The notes: generated by a model from the sequence alone, not told the origin. A stretch of 64,000 bases of DNA from Bacteroidota bacterium (GCA_020161435.1 JAIUNV010000005.1:161325-225324); one strand, 5' to 3'; numbered from the stretch's first letter, positions 1 through 10,019 are shown. A program made the numbers and translations.

Positions 1-1425
1 TGCATCCTGGTCGCCCAGAACGTACTTGTCGGCAATGGTAATGCGGCCATCGGGTTTGCCATCAGCGGCACCTGCACGGTCCAGCAATTTAAGTTGGCCG
101 GGTTGGGCTCCAAATCGGGCAGCTTCAGTAGCTTCATTAGACTGCCAAATGCCCAGTTTGTTGTAGTCCCAAATGGCTGTCATGCTATGGCCTACAAAAA
201 GCTGACTACCGGGCTGCTCTGTAATGCTGCCGTTGAGTCTCAGAAGCTTGTTATTATTTACAAACAAGTTGAGATCTGTAGAAAAAGTGAAGCCTGATTT
301 AGATTTTACGTTGAGCGAAGAAAGGCTGAATTCAAAACCATTGTTTTCCATTTGACCAATATTGGTAAGGTAAGAACCTGCAACACCAGAAGTAACGGGC
401 AGGTTGATGCCATACAGAATGTCGTTGGTTTTAGACCAGTATGCTTCAATTGAACCAGAAATACGATTGTTGAAAAATCCGTAGTCAACACCTACGTTGA
501 ACACATTGGTAAATTCCCAGCTCAGGTTGGGGTTGGGCAGGTTTATAATGTTGTAACCCGAAACGATAGTTGGGCCAAAATTATACCGGGTAATACCTGC
601 GTTGCCGCCAATTCCGTTTGAGTTATTTACCAAGCCCAACGACTGATAGGGGTTGATAGCTTGGTTAGAGGTAGTACCATAGCTCAAACGAAGTTTTAGG
701 TTATTGATATTACGGAATCGTTCCATGAAGCGTTCGTCAATAATGTTCCAGCCTACACTGCCTGCCCAATAGTTAAACCACTGGTTGCCCGCTGCAAGGC
801 GTGATGAACCATCACGGCGATAAGTTAAAGTAACCAAATACTTATTGTTGAAAGCGTAATTCAAACGACCCATGTAGGAGATGAGTGCCCAACGATTTTC
901 GCCACCACCCAATGCGGTGTTGTTGGAGTTGATAGGGGTAGACAATGCCAAATTGTAGAACTGCACAAAGTTATCAGCGATAGAATCTTTTTGTACAAAG
1001 TTGTCGAACGATTGATTCTCTTGAATACTGTACAAACCTGTGAAGTTAATTTTGTGTTTGTCTTTAATCAGCTTGTCGTAAGTCAGTAAGTTTTCGAGTG
1101 TATAGCCCCAAGTTTCGCCATTTTGTACAGAGGCAATATTGCCTTGTACAGCCCGGAAAAAGCTTGGTTTGCCGGGCAAATCTTCTGGCTGAAATTGCGC
1201 ATTGTGCTGTTGTGCAAAACTCAAACCCAGATTAGCTCTGTACTTCAATCCTGTCAAAATTTCTACTTCTGCATACACACTATTGAAAGTGCGTAAACGA
1301 CGAACCCTGTCTACCCATTCTGGGTTGTTTGTCTTAAGGTACAGTGGGCTGTAACGGCCACTAGCATTGATGTCATCAATATTTCCCCATGGCGTAGGTA
1401 CAATATTGCCTAATGAATCGTACGG
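1..1425 (-). CDS. SusC/RagA-type TonB-dependent outer-membrane receptor, partial (middle to C-terminal part)
   Basis: The minus strand is open from about 1425 down to the window edge and translates as the beta-barrel half of a SusC-family glycan importer. Recognisable family phrases include SPYDSLGNIVPTPWG near the upstream limit, LTYRRDGSSRL, LKLRLSYGTTSNQ, the PNPNLSWEFTN block and a DGRITIADKYVLG segment close to the left edge. The C-terminus lies outside the window. The N-terminus (signal peptide, carboxypeptidase-like domain, TonB box, plug) is missing: an in-frame stop sits at 1495-1497, and by then the DNA already encodes GH115 on the other strand. No start codon can be assigned. It lies next to xylan enzymes, so xylan-oligosaccharide import is the likely role. 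Family assignment is secure; whether the truncation is real is not. Confidence 0.85.
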
Positions 1426-3349
1426 TGAAACCAAAATTTTATAGTCATGTATTTGAATTGATGTTGAGATTAAAGGCCAACTATCTATGGCCGACTATGT
1501 GGGGTAACGCTTTTTATGATGATGATAGCCTCAATATTAAAGCGGCTGATGAATATGGCATTGTTATAGGTACATCTCATCATGAACCATTGATGAGAGC
1601 TCATGATGAATGGCGGAGGTACGGCAAGGGAAAAAAATGGAATTATGATAGTACAGAAGCAGACTTGAAAGATTTTTGGCGAAAGGGGGTGCAACGTGCC
1701 TGGAATGAAAAAATAATAACCCTGGGCATGCGTGGTGATGGAGATGAACCCATGAGCTGTGAAACTGCAACTGCACTCTTGGAAAAAATTGTAGCCGATC
1801 AACGAGAAATTATTGCTGATGTAAGTGGAAAGCCGGCAATGCAAACACCTCAATTGTGGGCACTGTACAAAGAAGTGCAAGACTATTACGACCAAGGTAT
1901 GCGGGTTCCCGATGATGTAACGTTGTTGTTATGCGATGATAATTGGGGAAACATTCGTCGCCTGCCTTCAACAAATGAAAAAAACGTGCAGGTGGTTATG
2001 GCATCTACTATCATTTCGATTATGTAGGTGGGCCTCGTAATTATAAATGGATAAATACAAATCACATTACCCGTATATGGGAGCAAATGCACCTTGCATG
2101 GGTGTACAATGCCCGCCAAATTTGGATTGTAAATGTCGGCGATATCAAACCCATGGAGTTCCCGATATCCTTTTTTTTGGATTATGCATGGAACCCCGAT
2201 GCCATTGGTGCTGATGATTTACAGCAAAATACCTGCAATTGGAGTGCAGCACAATTTGGTAAATCGCAGGTTTTAGAAATTGGAGCACTTATAGACGGTT
2301 ATACCAAAATGAACAGCCTTCGTAAGCCTGAGTTACTAGATGAAAATACTTTTTCTTTTCATTACAATGAATGGGAGCGAATGGTTTCCAACTATAGTAG
2401 TTTATTGAAGCAGGCAGAGCAGGTTCACTATTTAATAGCTCCTTCTTTAAGAGATGCATACTATCAGTTGGTGCTGCATCCTATAAAGGCTTCTGAAAAC
2501 TTATATCAAATGTATTACGCAGTGGCCCGAAATAAGCAATTGGCAAAGTTGAATGATGTAAAAGCAAATGGCTATGCTACGGAAGCAAAACGTCGCTTTG
2601 AAAATGACTCATTGATTACTGAAGAATACCATCATCTTAAAAATGGAAAGTGGAAACACATGATGAGCCAAACACATATTGGTTACACCTATTGGCAACA
2701 ACCACCTGTGAATAAAATGCCTTTTGTTGAAACAGTATTGGATGAATCGGTGTCTGTTTCTTTAGCAAAACCAAATGATGTCAACGTTCGAAAAGCAAGC
2801 GTACCAGCCGATGTAAGAGGAAGGGCCTTCTATGAGAAGGATGGTGTTGTATCAATTCAGGCAGACCATTTTTCCAGATCAGCCTCGCCGAAAGGTGTAA
2901 GCTGGAAAGTTCTTCCTAACCATGGCAGAGTGGGTAATGCAATAACTACCTTTCCGGTAGCACATGCTTCGTTTTCTATGGCACCGGCTCCAACAGTTGA
3001 GTATGAATTTTATACTTATGATACTGGTAACCTGTGCCTGAATACTTACCTCTCGCCTTCGCTTAATTATTGGCACTTGCCAGAAGGCCTGCAAATTGCA
3101 GTAAGCATAAACAATGAAGTTCCGCAGATAATCAGTATTAACAAAGATGACGCCGTTACAAAAACTTGGGAGAAATGGGTAGCCAATAACATTATAGTGA
3201 AGCAAACACAACACCTTGTAGAAAAAGCCGGAAAGCAAGTTGTGAAATTGAAAGTGCTTCACCCAGGTATTGTTGTGCAACAATTGGTGCTCGACTTCGG
3301 CGGACAGAAACCTTCTTTTCTTGGCCCACCAGAAACAATCAATAATTAA
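1413..3349 (+). pseudogene. GH115 xylan alpha-1,2-glucuronidase, 5'-truncated and frameshifted
   Basis: GH115 enzymes remove (4-O-methyl-)glucuronic acid from glucuronoxylan. The frame starting at 1413 carries the family block FYSHVFELMLRLKANYLWP followed by TMWGNAFYDDD. It runs into a stop at about 2027 because of a one-base loss in the A tract at 1978-1984. With one A restored, the protein reads on as KKRAGGYGIYYHFDYVGGP into the second frame (WIVNVGDIKPMEFPISFFLDYAWNP) and ends at 3349. The C-terminal beta domain typical of GH115 is present (about 2840-3330). Reconstructed, about 645 residues remain; roughly 200 N-terminal residues expected for the family are absent, cut off at the junction with the SusC fragment. 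The ATG at 1413 is probably fortuitous. It leads the xylan gene run and is followed by GH10 27 bases later. Confidence 0.85.
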
Positions 3350-3375
3350 AAACTCACTACTAAAAATATCTTGCT

Positions 3376-4488
3376 ATGAAAATGAGCTTCTGCAGAATCT
3401 TTTTTTTTGCACCTCTTTCAATTATTTTTCTTCAATGCAGTAGCAGCAAAAAAAGCACAAGTGACTCGCTTACTCTGAAGGATGCGTATAAGAATGAATT
3501 TAAGATTGGCGCTGCCTTGAATACAGCTCAGATAGAAGAACGAGATCCAAAGATGACAGCATTAATCAAGCAGCAGTTTAATGCACTTACGCCGGAAAAT
3601 GTAATGAAAAGTGAAGTAATACACCCGGCATGGGATACCTATGACTTTACGGTAGCAGACAAGCTCGTGGCCTTTGCACATAAGAATAAAATGGAGTTAA
3701 ACGGTCATACTTTGATATGGCATAGTCAGCTCTCACCCTTTGCCAGAAAAATAAATAGTGTTGATTCATTTCGCACATTCTTTACGAATTACATTGCAAC
3801 TATTGCGTCCAGATACGATAAAAAAATATTTTCATGGGATGTAGTGAATGAAGCATTGAATGAAGATGGTACTATGCGGAAGTCTGTTTTTTTGGAGAAA
3901 CTTGGCGAAGACTATGTGACGGAGGCATTCAGATTGGCCCAGCAAGCGGCACCCAATACTGAGTTGTATTATAATGATTATAACAATGAGCAACCGGCTA
4001 AACGCAATGGATGCATTCAGCTCATTAAAAAAATTCAGGCAGCAGGTGTTAGAATTGATGGTGTGGGCATTCAAGGACATTGGCATGTTGGAAAAGTGCC
4101 TTTGAAAGAAATTGAAGAAAGTATTGAGGCCTACGCTGCTTTAGGCGTGAAAGTGATGTTTACCGAATTAGATATCGAAGTATTGCCCCGCAATTTTCAA
4201 GGTGCCGATGTAAACCAGCGCATGGCGACAGATCCTTCTCTCAATCCGTATGCAAATGGAATACCAGCAAATGTGTTGGTACAGCAGGCAAAGGATTACG
4301 AGAATTTATTTCGATTGTTTTTAAAGCATAAAGACAAAGTAACCCGCGTTACGCTTTGGGGTGTAGATGATGGGCAAAGTTGGCTAAATGATTGGCCAGT
4401 GAGAGGACGCACAAACTATCCTTTGCTTTTTGATAGAACGCTTACACCCAAACCTGCATTTGAAGCAGTATTATCTCTTAAGCATTAA
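3376..4488 (+). CDS. GH10 endo-beta-1,4-xylanase, lipoprotein
   Basis: A 370-residue protein that cleaves internal beta-1,4-xylosidic bonds. The N-terminus is a lipoprotein signal ending in FLQC with the lipid-accepting cysteine at residue 21, so it should be membrane-anchored and perhaps surface-exposed. The GH10 barrel follows with its standard landmarks: NALTPENVMKSE near residue 70, the GHTLIWHSQ motif near 110, the acid/base glutamate E159 in WDVVNEAL, and the nucleophile E264 in FTELDIEVLP. Length and motif order are normal for a single-domain GH10 with no carbohydrate-binding module. It sits 27 bases after the GH115 remnant and 33 bases before a sugar symporter, in one apparent transcription unit. 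Confidence 0.95.
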   Translation: MKMSFCRIFFFAPLSIIFLQCSSSKKSTSDSLTLKDAYKNEFKIGAALNTAQIEERDPKMTALIKQQFNALTPENVMKSEVIHPAWDTYDFTVADKLVAFAHKNKMELNGHTLIWHSQLSPFARKINSVDSFRTFFTNYIATIASRYDKKIFSWDVVNEALNEDGTMRKSVFLEKLGEDYVTEAFRLAQQAAPNTELYYNDYNNEQPAKRNGCIQLIKKIQAAGVRIDGVGIQGHWHVGKVPLKEIEESIEAYAALGVKVMFTELDIEVLPRNFQGADVNQRMATDPSLNPYANGIPANVLVQQAKDYENLFRLFLKHKDKVTRVTLWGVDDGQSWLNDWPVRGRTNYPLLFDRTLTPKPAFEAVLSLKH

Positions 4489-4521
4489 GTAGCACATTAC
4501 TCCACCTTGTAAAAGCACCAT

Positions 4522-5991
4522 ATGACTGCTCAACCGCAAAAATTGTCCGTACTGGAAAAAATAGGCTATAGCCTTGGAGATTTGGCTGCCAACCTCATCT
4601 TTCAAACACTCATGGCATTTCTGGCTTTTTTCTATACTGATATTTATAAAATCCCTGCATCAAAAGCCAGTATCGTTATGTTGGTGGGAGGTATTGTGGG
4701 TGCTTTTTTCAATATCATCATGGGTGCCATTGCTGATAGAACGAGTACCCGTTGGGGTAAGTTTCGCCCGTGGGTATTGTGGACGGCAATTCCGTTTGGT
4801 ATTATTTCTTTACTGGCATTTTCTACACCTGATTTTGATGAAAGTGGCAAAGTGGTTTATGCTTTAATTACCTATTTGTTGTTGGTGATAATTTATAGCG
4901 CCAACAATCTTCCATACTCTGCATTGAGTGGAGTGCTCACCGGAGATATGAAAGATCGCAACAGCTTATCTTCTTATCGCTTTGTAGCGGTAATGGTAGC
5001 ACAGTTTATCATACAGGTTTTATTGCTGCCTATTGCATTATCAGTAGGCGATGGCGATAAAGCTGCTGGCTTTCAGAAAGTGATGTTGGTGTTTGCCATC
5101 ACTGGTGTTTTTTGTTTTCTGATTACTTTTCTCACCACACGTGAAAGAATTGTGCCGCCGCAAGAACAGAAAACTCCACTTACACAAGACTTGAGTGATT
5201 TATTGCGTAACAAGCCTTGGTTAATAATGCTTGCATTAACCATACTCGTATTTATAACACTTGCACTTAAAGGTGGTATGAATATTTACTTCTTCCGGTA
5301 TTACCTGTCGGAGGAGAGTCAGGTTAGTTTTTTGAACAACATGGGGTTTCAACAACTCATTCATTGGTTAGGTAATGTTTTCACCCCAACTGCATTTGAA
5401 GAGTTTCAAAAGCCGGGCAGTGCTCCGTTTGCTGCTGCCAGTCTTACGGGTGCAGCCAGTACTATTGCCATGATTATTGGCATTCTTTTTTCAAAGTCGT
5501 TGGCTGATAAGCTAGGAAAACGAAATGTGTACGGTATTTTTCTGGCGCTGTCTGCCATGTGCATTTTTGTCATTTATTTCTTTTCAAATACTGCTGTTGC
5601 AGCCGTTTTTGTGGCACAAACAGCGCATGGTTTTATTTACGGCATTACCATCCCTTTGCTATGGGCAATGATTGCAGATGTAGCAGATTACAGTGAGTGG
5701 AAAAATGGACGACGTGCAACAGCAATTATTTTTTCTGCTATGATATTCGGATTAAAAGTAGGTCTTAGTATTGGTGGCGCTATTTCCACTTGGTTGCTCG
5801 ATATTTTCGGTTATGTAGCAGACGCTGAAGCGCAAACCAATGATGCAGTACATGGTATTAAGCTCATGGTAAGTGTAATACCTGCATTTATTTTTATTGT
5901 TGGTGCAGTTTTGTTGTTCGGATATGAAATTAACAAAGCCATGGAAGCTAAAATTGAAAGTGATTTGAAACTGAAAAGAGAAAAAGCCTGA
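4522..5991 (+). CDS. GPH-family (glycoside-pentoside-hexuronide) cation symporter
   Basis: A 489-residue polytopic membrane protein with about 12 hydrophobic segments. The N-terminal motif EKIGYSLGDLAANLIFQ, the following FLAFFYTDIYKIPA and the cytoplasmic loop GAIADRTSTRWGKFRPW are diagnostic of the GPH/XylP-MelB branch of the major facilitator superfamily. Members import xylosides, melibiose or glucuronides with sodium or protons across the inner membrane. Its position between a xylanase and a cytoplasmic GH43 enzyme suggests xylo-oligosaccharide or aldouronate uptake. Substrate is inferred from context only. Residues around 290-310 (between the two six-helix halves) include a longer-than-usual linker rich in Phe, Gln and Gly. 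Confidence 0.9.
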   Translation: MTAQPQKLSVLEKIGYSLGDLAANLIFQTLMAFLAFFYTDIYKIPASKASIVMLVGGIVGAFFNIIMGAIADRTSTRWGKFRPWVLWTAIPFGIISLLAFSTPDFDESGKVVYALITYLLLVIIYSANNLPYSALSGVLTGDMKDRNSLSSYRFVAVMVAQFIIQVLLLPIALSVGDGDKAAGFQKVMLVFAITGVFCFLITFLTTRERIVPPQEQKTPLTQDLSDLLRNKPWLIMLALTILVFITLALKGGMNIYFFRYYLSEESQVSFLNNMGFQQLIHWLGNVFTPTAFEEFQKPGSAPFAAASLTGAASTIAMIIGILFSKSLADKLGKRNVYGIFLALSAMCIFVIYFFSNTAVAAVFVAQTAHGFIYGITIPLLWAMIADVADYSEWKNGRRATAIIFSAMIFGLKVGLSIGGAISTWLLDIFGYVADAEAQTNDAVHGIKLMVSVIPAFIFIVGAVLLFGYEINKAMEAKIESDLKLKREKA

Positions 5992-6014
5992 TTGTATTCA
6001 AGTAAATTTATTTT

Positions 6015-7052
6015 ATGCCAGAAGCAACAATTGATCATATTGATTTTAACAAACTAAATGCTGAAGCAATTTCACAACCAGTCGTGGAGCATATTTTTAC
6101 GGCCGATCCTTCCGCACATGTTTTTAATGGTAGAATTTATATCTATCCTTCGCATGATGTAGAAAACGATATTCCATTTGATGATTTGGGTAGTCATTTT
6201 GCGATGGAAGATTATCATGTGTTGTCCATGGATGATCCGCATGGCAAGGCTACCGATCATGGCGTGGCTTTGCACTTGAAAGATGTGCCGTGGGCTGACA
6301 AACAATTATGGGCACCTGACGCTAATGAAAAGGACGGTGTTTATTATCTTTTTTTTCCTGCAAAAGACAAAGAAGGTATATTCAGAATAGGTGTTGCAAG
6401 GAGTTCTGCGCCTGAAGGCCCATTTGTTGCTGAGCCCTGTCCAATTAAAGGGAGCTATTCAATTGACCCTGCAGTTTTTATTGATGATGATGGAAGTGCG
6501 TATATGTACTTTGGTGGTATTTGGGGTGGTCAGTTGCAGCGTTGGCAAACGGGTGTTTTTTTGTACGAAGTGGCGGGTCCTTTTGCATACTTGCCAAAAG
6601 ATAATGAGCCAGCTTTATGTGGCAAAATTGCCCGGCTTGGTGATGATTTGTTATCATTTGCAGAGCAGCCGAAAGATGTTGTTATTCTTGATGAAAATGG
6701 TACACCCCTTTTGGCTGGCGATAATGAAAGGCGATTCTTTGAAGCTTCATGGATGCACAAATACAACGGCCACTACTATTTTTCTTATTCAACCGGTGAT
6801 ACACATTTGTTGTGTTACACTATTGGTGATAATCCCTACGGCCCGTTTACTTATGCCGGCCGTATTTTGGAACCAGTAGTTGGCTGGACTTCACATCATT
6901 CTATCGTTTCTTTCAATGGTAAGTGGTATTTGTTTTACCATGACAGTATTTTGAGTAAAGGGGTAACACATTTGCGTTGTGTAAAAGTGGCTGAACTACA
7001 GTATGATGAACTTGGCTTTATCAAAACGATTCATCCATACCATAAATCCTGA
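6015..7052 (+). CDS. GH43-family beta-xylosidase/alpha-L-arabinofuranosidase, cytoplasmic
   Basis: A 345-residue five-bladed beta-propeller glycosidase. The three acidic residues of GH43 are visible: the general base D31 in FTADPSAHV, the pKa-modulating D151 in YSIDPAVF and the proton donor E243 in FFEASWMHKY. There is no signal peptide, so it should act inside the cell on oligosaccharides imported by the symporter 24 bases upstream. The length matches a single catalytic domain with no accessory lectin-like module. GH43 specificity (xylose or arabinose) cannot be decided from these motifs. It ends 3 bases before the next start codon, so translational coupling is likely. Confidence 0.9.
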   Translation: MPEATIDHIDFNKLNAEAISQPVVEHIFTADPSAHVFNGRIYIYPSHDVENDIPFDDLGSHFAMEDYHVLSMDDPHGKATDHGVALHLKDVPWADKQLWAPDANEKDGVYYLFFPAKDKEGIFRIGVARSSAPEGPFVAEPCPIKGSYSIDPAVFIDDDGSAYMYFGGIWGGQLQRWQTGVFLYEVAGPFAYLPKDNEPALCGKIARLGDDLLSFAEQPKDVVILDENGTPLLAGDNERRFFEASWMHKYNGHYYFSYSTGDTHLLCYTIGDNPYGPFTYAGRILEPVVGWTSHHSIVSFNGKWYLFYHDSILSKGVTHLRCVKVAELQYDELGFIKTIHPYHKS

Positions 7053-7054
7053 AA

Positions 7055-8983
7055 ATGAAAAAACGATGGTTAATGTTCTTACTGTTTGGTTTTTTTATCT
7101 CAACAGTAAATGCTGCTATTAAACTGCCACGTTTAATTAGCAACAGTATGGTTTTGCAACGAGACGCACCACTCAATATTTGGGGTTGGGCCAATGCAGG
7201 AGAAGCTGTTGCTGTTACTTTCAACAATCGTACATTTCAAACTACTACTAGTGCGGCTGGCAAATGGGAAATAGTATTGCCTGCACAGCAAGCAGGTGGC
7301 CCTTTCAGTATGTATATTAAAGGGGAAAATGAAATTTTGATAAAGGATGTACTCGTAGGCGATGTGTGGTTGTGTATCGGTCAAAGCAATATGGAGCAAA
7401 GCATGAGCGGCCGGTTAAAATACCGGTATGCTCAAGAAATTGCACATGATAGCTTTCCTTTTATTCGCCATTTTTTAGTGCCGGATAACTATGCATTCGA
7501 TAGGCCTTGGAATGATTTTCCAACGGGAAACTGGGTGAGTGCGACGCCTTCACACCTGCAGGAGTTTACTGCTGTCGGGTATTCTTTTGCAAAGTCTTTA
7601 TATCAGCAGTATAATGTGCCTGTTGGCATCATCAATGCCGCAATGGGCGGTACACCTGCAGAAGCATGGATAAGTGAAAATGCACTACAATCTTTTCCAA
7701 ATGCATGGAATGAGTTACAGCAATTTAAAAATGCTTCGTATGTATCAGGGTTAGAACAAAAGGAACAACTGGCTTTACGACAATGGAATGAAGCATTAAC
7801 ACAAGCAGATGAAGGTCTAAAGAATAATTGGCAACATGCTGCAATCAATCATGAATGGAACACGGTTATAGTGCCTGGCTATTGGCATGAAATTATGCCG
7901 GGTAAGTTGCCCGGAGTTGTTTGGTGTAAAAAAGAAATTGAAGTGCCTGCTTCAATGATGGCACAACCATCTAAGCTGGAGTTGGGAAGGATGATAGATG
8001 CTGACTCTGTTTTTGTCAATGGTTTATTTGTTGGAAACACCACCTATCAATATCCTGCAAGGCGGTATGAGCTTCCTGCAAATGTGCTAAGGATTGGTCG
8101 AAATGAAATAACCATAAGGGTGCATTGCAACGGCAAATTAGGGGGCTTTGTGCCTGATAAAGTGTATCAATTAACAACAGCTTATGACACCATAGAACTC
8201 AACGGAGAATGGAAATACAGGATTGGTGCTACAGCATCGCAGCCAGCACCTCCAGTTACTCAGGTTCGTTGGAAGCCCGGTGGTTTATACAATGCAATGA
8301 TAGCACCCTTGCAGCGTTATGGCCTTAAGGGAGTGGTTTGGTATCAAGGAGAAAGTAACGCTTCTGCTTTTGAGCAATATGGTTTGCTGATGAAGGCACT
8401 TATTCATGATTGGAGAAATACATTCAATCACAACAGGCTTCCATTTTTAATTGTACAGTTACCAAATTTCATGGAGGCTGCCGATACTGTACAGCTTCGG
8501 AGTGAATGGGCTGGATTACGACAGCAGCAATTGAATTTGCGAAGCATTGCCCAAACTGCAATGGTTGTTACAATTGACTTAGGTGAATGGAATGATATAC
8601 ATCCGGAGAATAAAGCGGATGTAGGAATACGTTTAGCCTTACAGGCCAGAAAGAACTTTTATCAAGAAAAGCATTTAGTTGCAACAGGCCCATTAATACA
8701 AAAGGCAATTCGAAAAAAGAAAAACATCAGGTTGCAATTTGAGTCTACGGGTAGTGGTTTGTTGTTCAATGGAAATGATTCGCCTCATTTTTTTGTACAA
8801 AGCAAGTCGGGAACAATAACAAAGGCAACGGCTTCTATAGTGGGCAGAAAAGTTGTATTAACAGGTGTAGATGTGAACAATGCCCAAAAGGTTTTTTATG
8901 CCTACGCAGATAATCCAACTGGTGCAGTATTGTATAACAAGGAAGGATTGCCGGCTTCACCGTTTCAAATTGAATTGCAATGA
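7055..8983 (+). CDS. SGNH-fold acetylesterase (sialate O-acetylesterase / acetylxylan esterase type)
   Basis: A 642-residue exported esterase with a Sec signal peptide (cleavage near residue 20, after STVNA). The catalytic serine is S111 in CIGQSNMEQ. A second family block, GVVWYQGESNA, is near residue 427, and the Asp/His pair D514 and H516 lies in NDIHPENK. Between the two halves of the SGNH domain (about residues 265-395) there is an inserted jelly-roll segment like the sugar-binding domain of GH2 enzymes (VVWCKKEIEVP, VNGLFVGNTT, GRNEITIRV). In a xylan locus the likely role is removal of O-acetyl groups from xylan or its oligosaccharides. The stop overlaps the next start by 4 bases (ATGA). 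Confidence 0.85.
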   Translation: MKKRWLMFLLFGFFISTVNAAIKLPRLISNSMVLQRDAPLNIWGWANAGEAVAVTFNNRTFQTTTSAAGKWEIVLPAQQAGGPFSMYIKGENEILIKDVLVGDVWLCIGQSNMEQSMSGRLKYRYAQEIAHDSFPFIRHFLVPDNYAFDRPWNDFPTGNWVSATPSHLQEFTAVGYSFAKSLYQQYNVPVGIINAAMGGTPAEAWISENALQSFPNAWNELQQFKNASYVSGLEQKEQLALRQWNEALTQADEGLKNNWQHAAINHEWNTVIVPGYWHEIMPGKLPGVVWCKKEIEVPASMMAQPSKLELGRMIDADSVFVNGLFVGNTTYQYPARRYELPANVLRIGRNEITIRVHCNGKLGGFVPDKVYQLTTAYDTIELNGEWKYRIGATASQPAPPVTQVRWKPGGLYNAMIAPLQRYGLKGVVWYQGESNASAFEQYGLLMKALIHDWRNTFNHNRLPFLIVQLPNFMEAADTVQLRSEWAGLRQQQLNLRSIAQTAMVVTIDLGEWNDIHPENKADVGIRLALQARKNFYQEKHLVATGPLIQKAIRKKKNIRLQFESTGSGLLFNGNDSPHFFVQSKSGTITKATASIVGRKVVLTGVDVNNAQKVFYAYADNPTGAVLYNKEGLPASPFQIELQ

Positions 8984-9777
8984 ATAAAATGATTGCATTT
9001 TTCAGCATTGTTTGTATAACAATCTTACAATTTCCAGCTGCTTTTGCACAAACTGCATGGAAGGGTAAACGTGCTGCTGTTGTGATTACCTATGATGATG
9101 CAATTGATCAACACCTCGATAATGCATTGCCGGTGTTGGATTCATTAGGGCTGAAGGCAACTTTTTATATAACTGCAGGGTCTGCCTGTGTTGCCAATCG
9201 ACTGCAAGAGTGGAGGCGTGTTGCAAGCACGGGGCACGAACTGGGCAATCATGCATTATTTCATCCTTGTGTAGGCAACACCTCTGGTAGAGAATGGGTG
9301 CCCAAAGAATATGACCTTAGCCAGTATAGCATAAAAAGAATGCAGGACGAACTTCGAATGACCAATACTTTTTTGCATGCCATTGATGGGAAAAAGGAGC
9401 GAACCTTTGCTTTCACTTGTGGCGATATGAAAATTGGCGATTCACTTTTTTTACAAGGAATGCAGCAAGATTTTGTTGCAGCAAGGGCAGTACGGCATGC
9501 TATTCATCCTCTTCATGCAATAGATGTGTACAATATTGATTGCTACATGGTAAATAACCATTCGGCTACTTCAATGAAAGAATGGGTAGATGAAGCCATC
9601 GAAAAACAGGGTTTGCTGGTGATTTTATTTCATGGAGTTGGGGGTGGAAACAACTTAGATGTTTCGTTGCTTGCCCACAGGGAATTTCTCTCGTACCTAA
9701 AGCAACAAGAAAAGCAGTTGTGGGTAGCGCCGCTCATAGAGGTAGCAGCATTTATCAAAAAACAAAATGAGCAGTAA
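8980..9777 (+). CDS. Polysaccharide deacetylase (NodB homology domain, CE4)
   Basis: A 265-residue secreted enzyme with a signal peptide ending near residue 24 (PAAFAQ). The NodB motifs are visible: VVITYDDA with D39/D40 (catalytic base and metal ligand) and the metal-binding GNHALFHP with H91 and H95. A C-terminal LVILFHGVGG block supplies the second catalytic half. CE4 enzymes use a divalent metal to remove N- or O-acetyl groups from chitin, peptidoglycan or xylan. Co-transcription with xylan enzymes (4-base overlap with the esterase) favours acetylxylan, but this is inference. It is the last gene of the run and is followed by a strong bidirectional terminator. Confidence 0.85.
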   Translation: MNKMIAFFSIVCITILQFPAAFAQTAWKGKRAAVVITYDDAIDQHLDNALPVLDSLGLKATFYITAGSACVANRLQEWRRVASTGHELGNHALFHPCVGNTSGREWVPKEYDLSQYSIKRMQDELRMTNTFLHAIDGKKERTFAFTCGDMKIGDSLFLQGMQQDFVAARAVRHAIHPLHAIDVYNIDCYMVNNHSATSMKEWVDEAIEKQGLLVILFHGVGGGNNLDVSLLAHREFLSYLKQQEKQLWVAPLIEVAAFIKKQNEQ

Positions 9778-9832
9778 TACAACTAATAAAACAACCTGAA
9801 ATATGTACGGATAGTCTTAATCACCTAAAAGA

Positions 9833-9863
9833 AAAAAGTCCGTACAAGTAGTACAGACTTTTT
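9833..9863. terminator. Bidirectional terminator between CE4 gene and tRNA-Leu
   Basis: Near-perfect inverted repeat: AAAAAAGTCcGTAC, loop AAGTA, GTACaGACTTTTT. The A and T tracts flank the stem on both sides, so it can terminate the plus-strand xylan unit and the minus-strand tRNA. Confidence 0.75.
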
Positions 9864-9866
9864 ATG

Positions 9867-9950
9867 TGCCCAAGACTGGATTCGAACCAGCACGCCCTTG
9901 CGGGCACCACCACCTCAAAGTGGCTTGTCTACCAATTTCAACACCTGGGC
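9867..9950 (-). tRNA. tRNA-Leu (anticodon GAG)
   Basis: An 84-nt class II tRNA read on the minus strand. The acceptor stem GCCCAGG pairs with CTTGGGC, followed by discriminator A. The anticodon stem CCACT/GGTGG encloses the loop TTGAGGT, giving anticodon GAG for CUC/CUU codons. The long variable arm (GTGCCCGCAAGGGCGT) is typical of leucine tRNAs, and the T arm has the TTCGAAT loop. CCA is not encoded. Confidence 0.95.
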
Positions 9951-10019
9951 AATTCGGGCTGCAAATATCAGTGTAGCCGCAATATCATCCAAAATGATTT
10001 TGCAGAATTTTTTCCGGCA

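Noticed and set aside
1485-1895. Minus-strand open frame of 136 codons
   Set aside because: Shadow of the GH115 remnant; the plus-strand reading has unmistakable family motifs.
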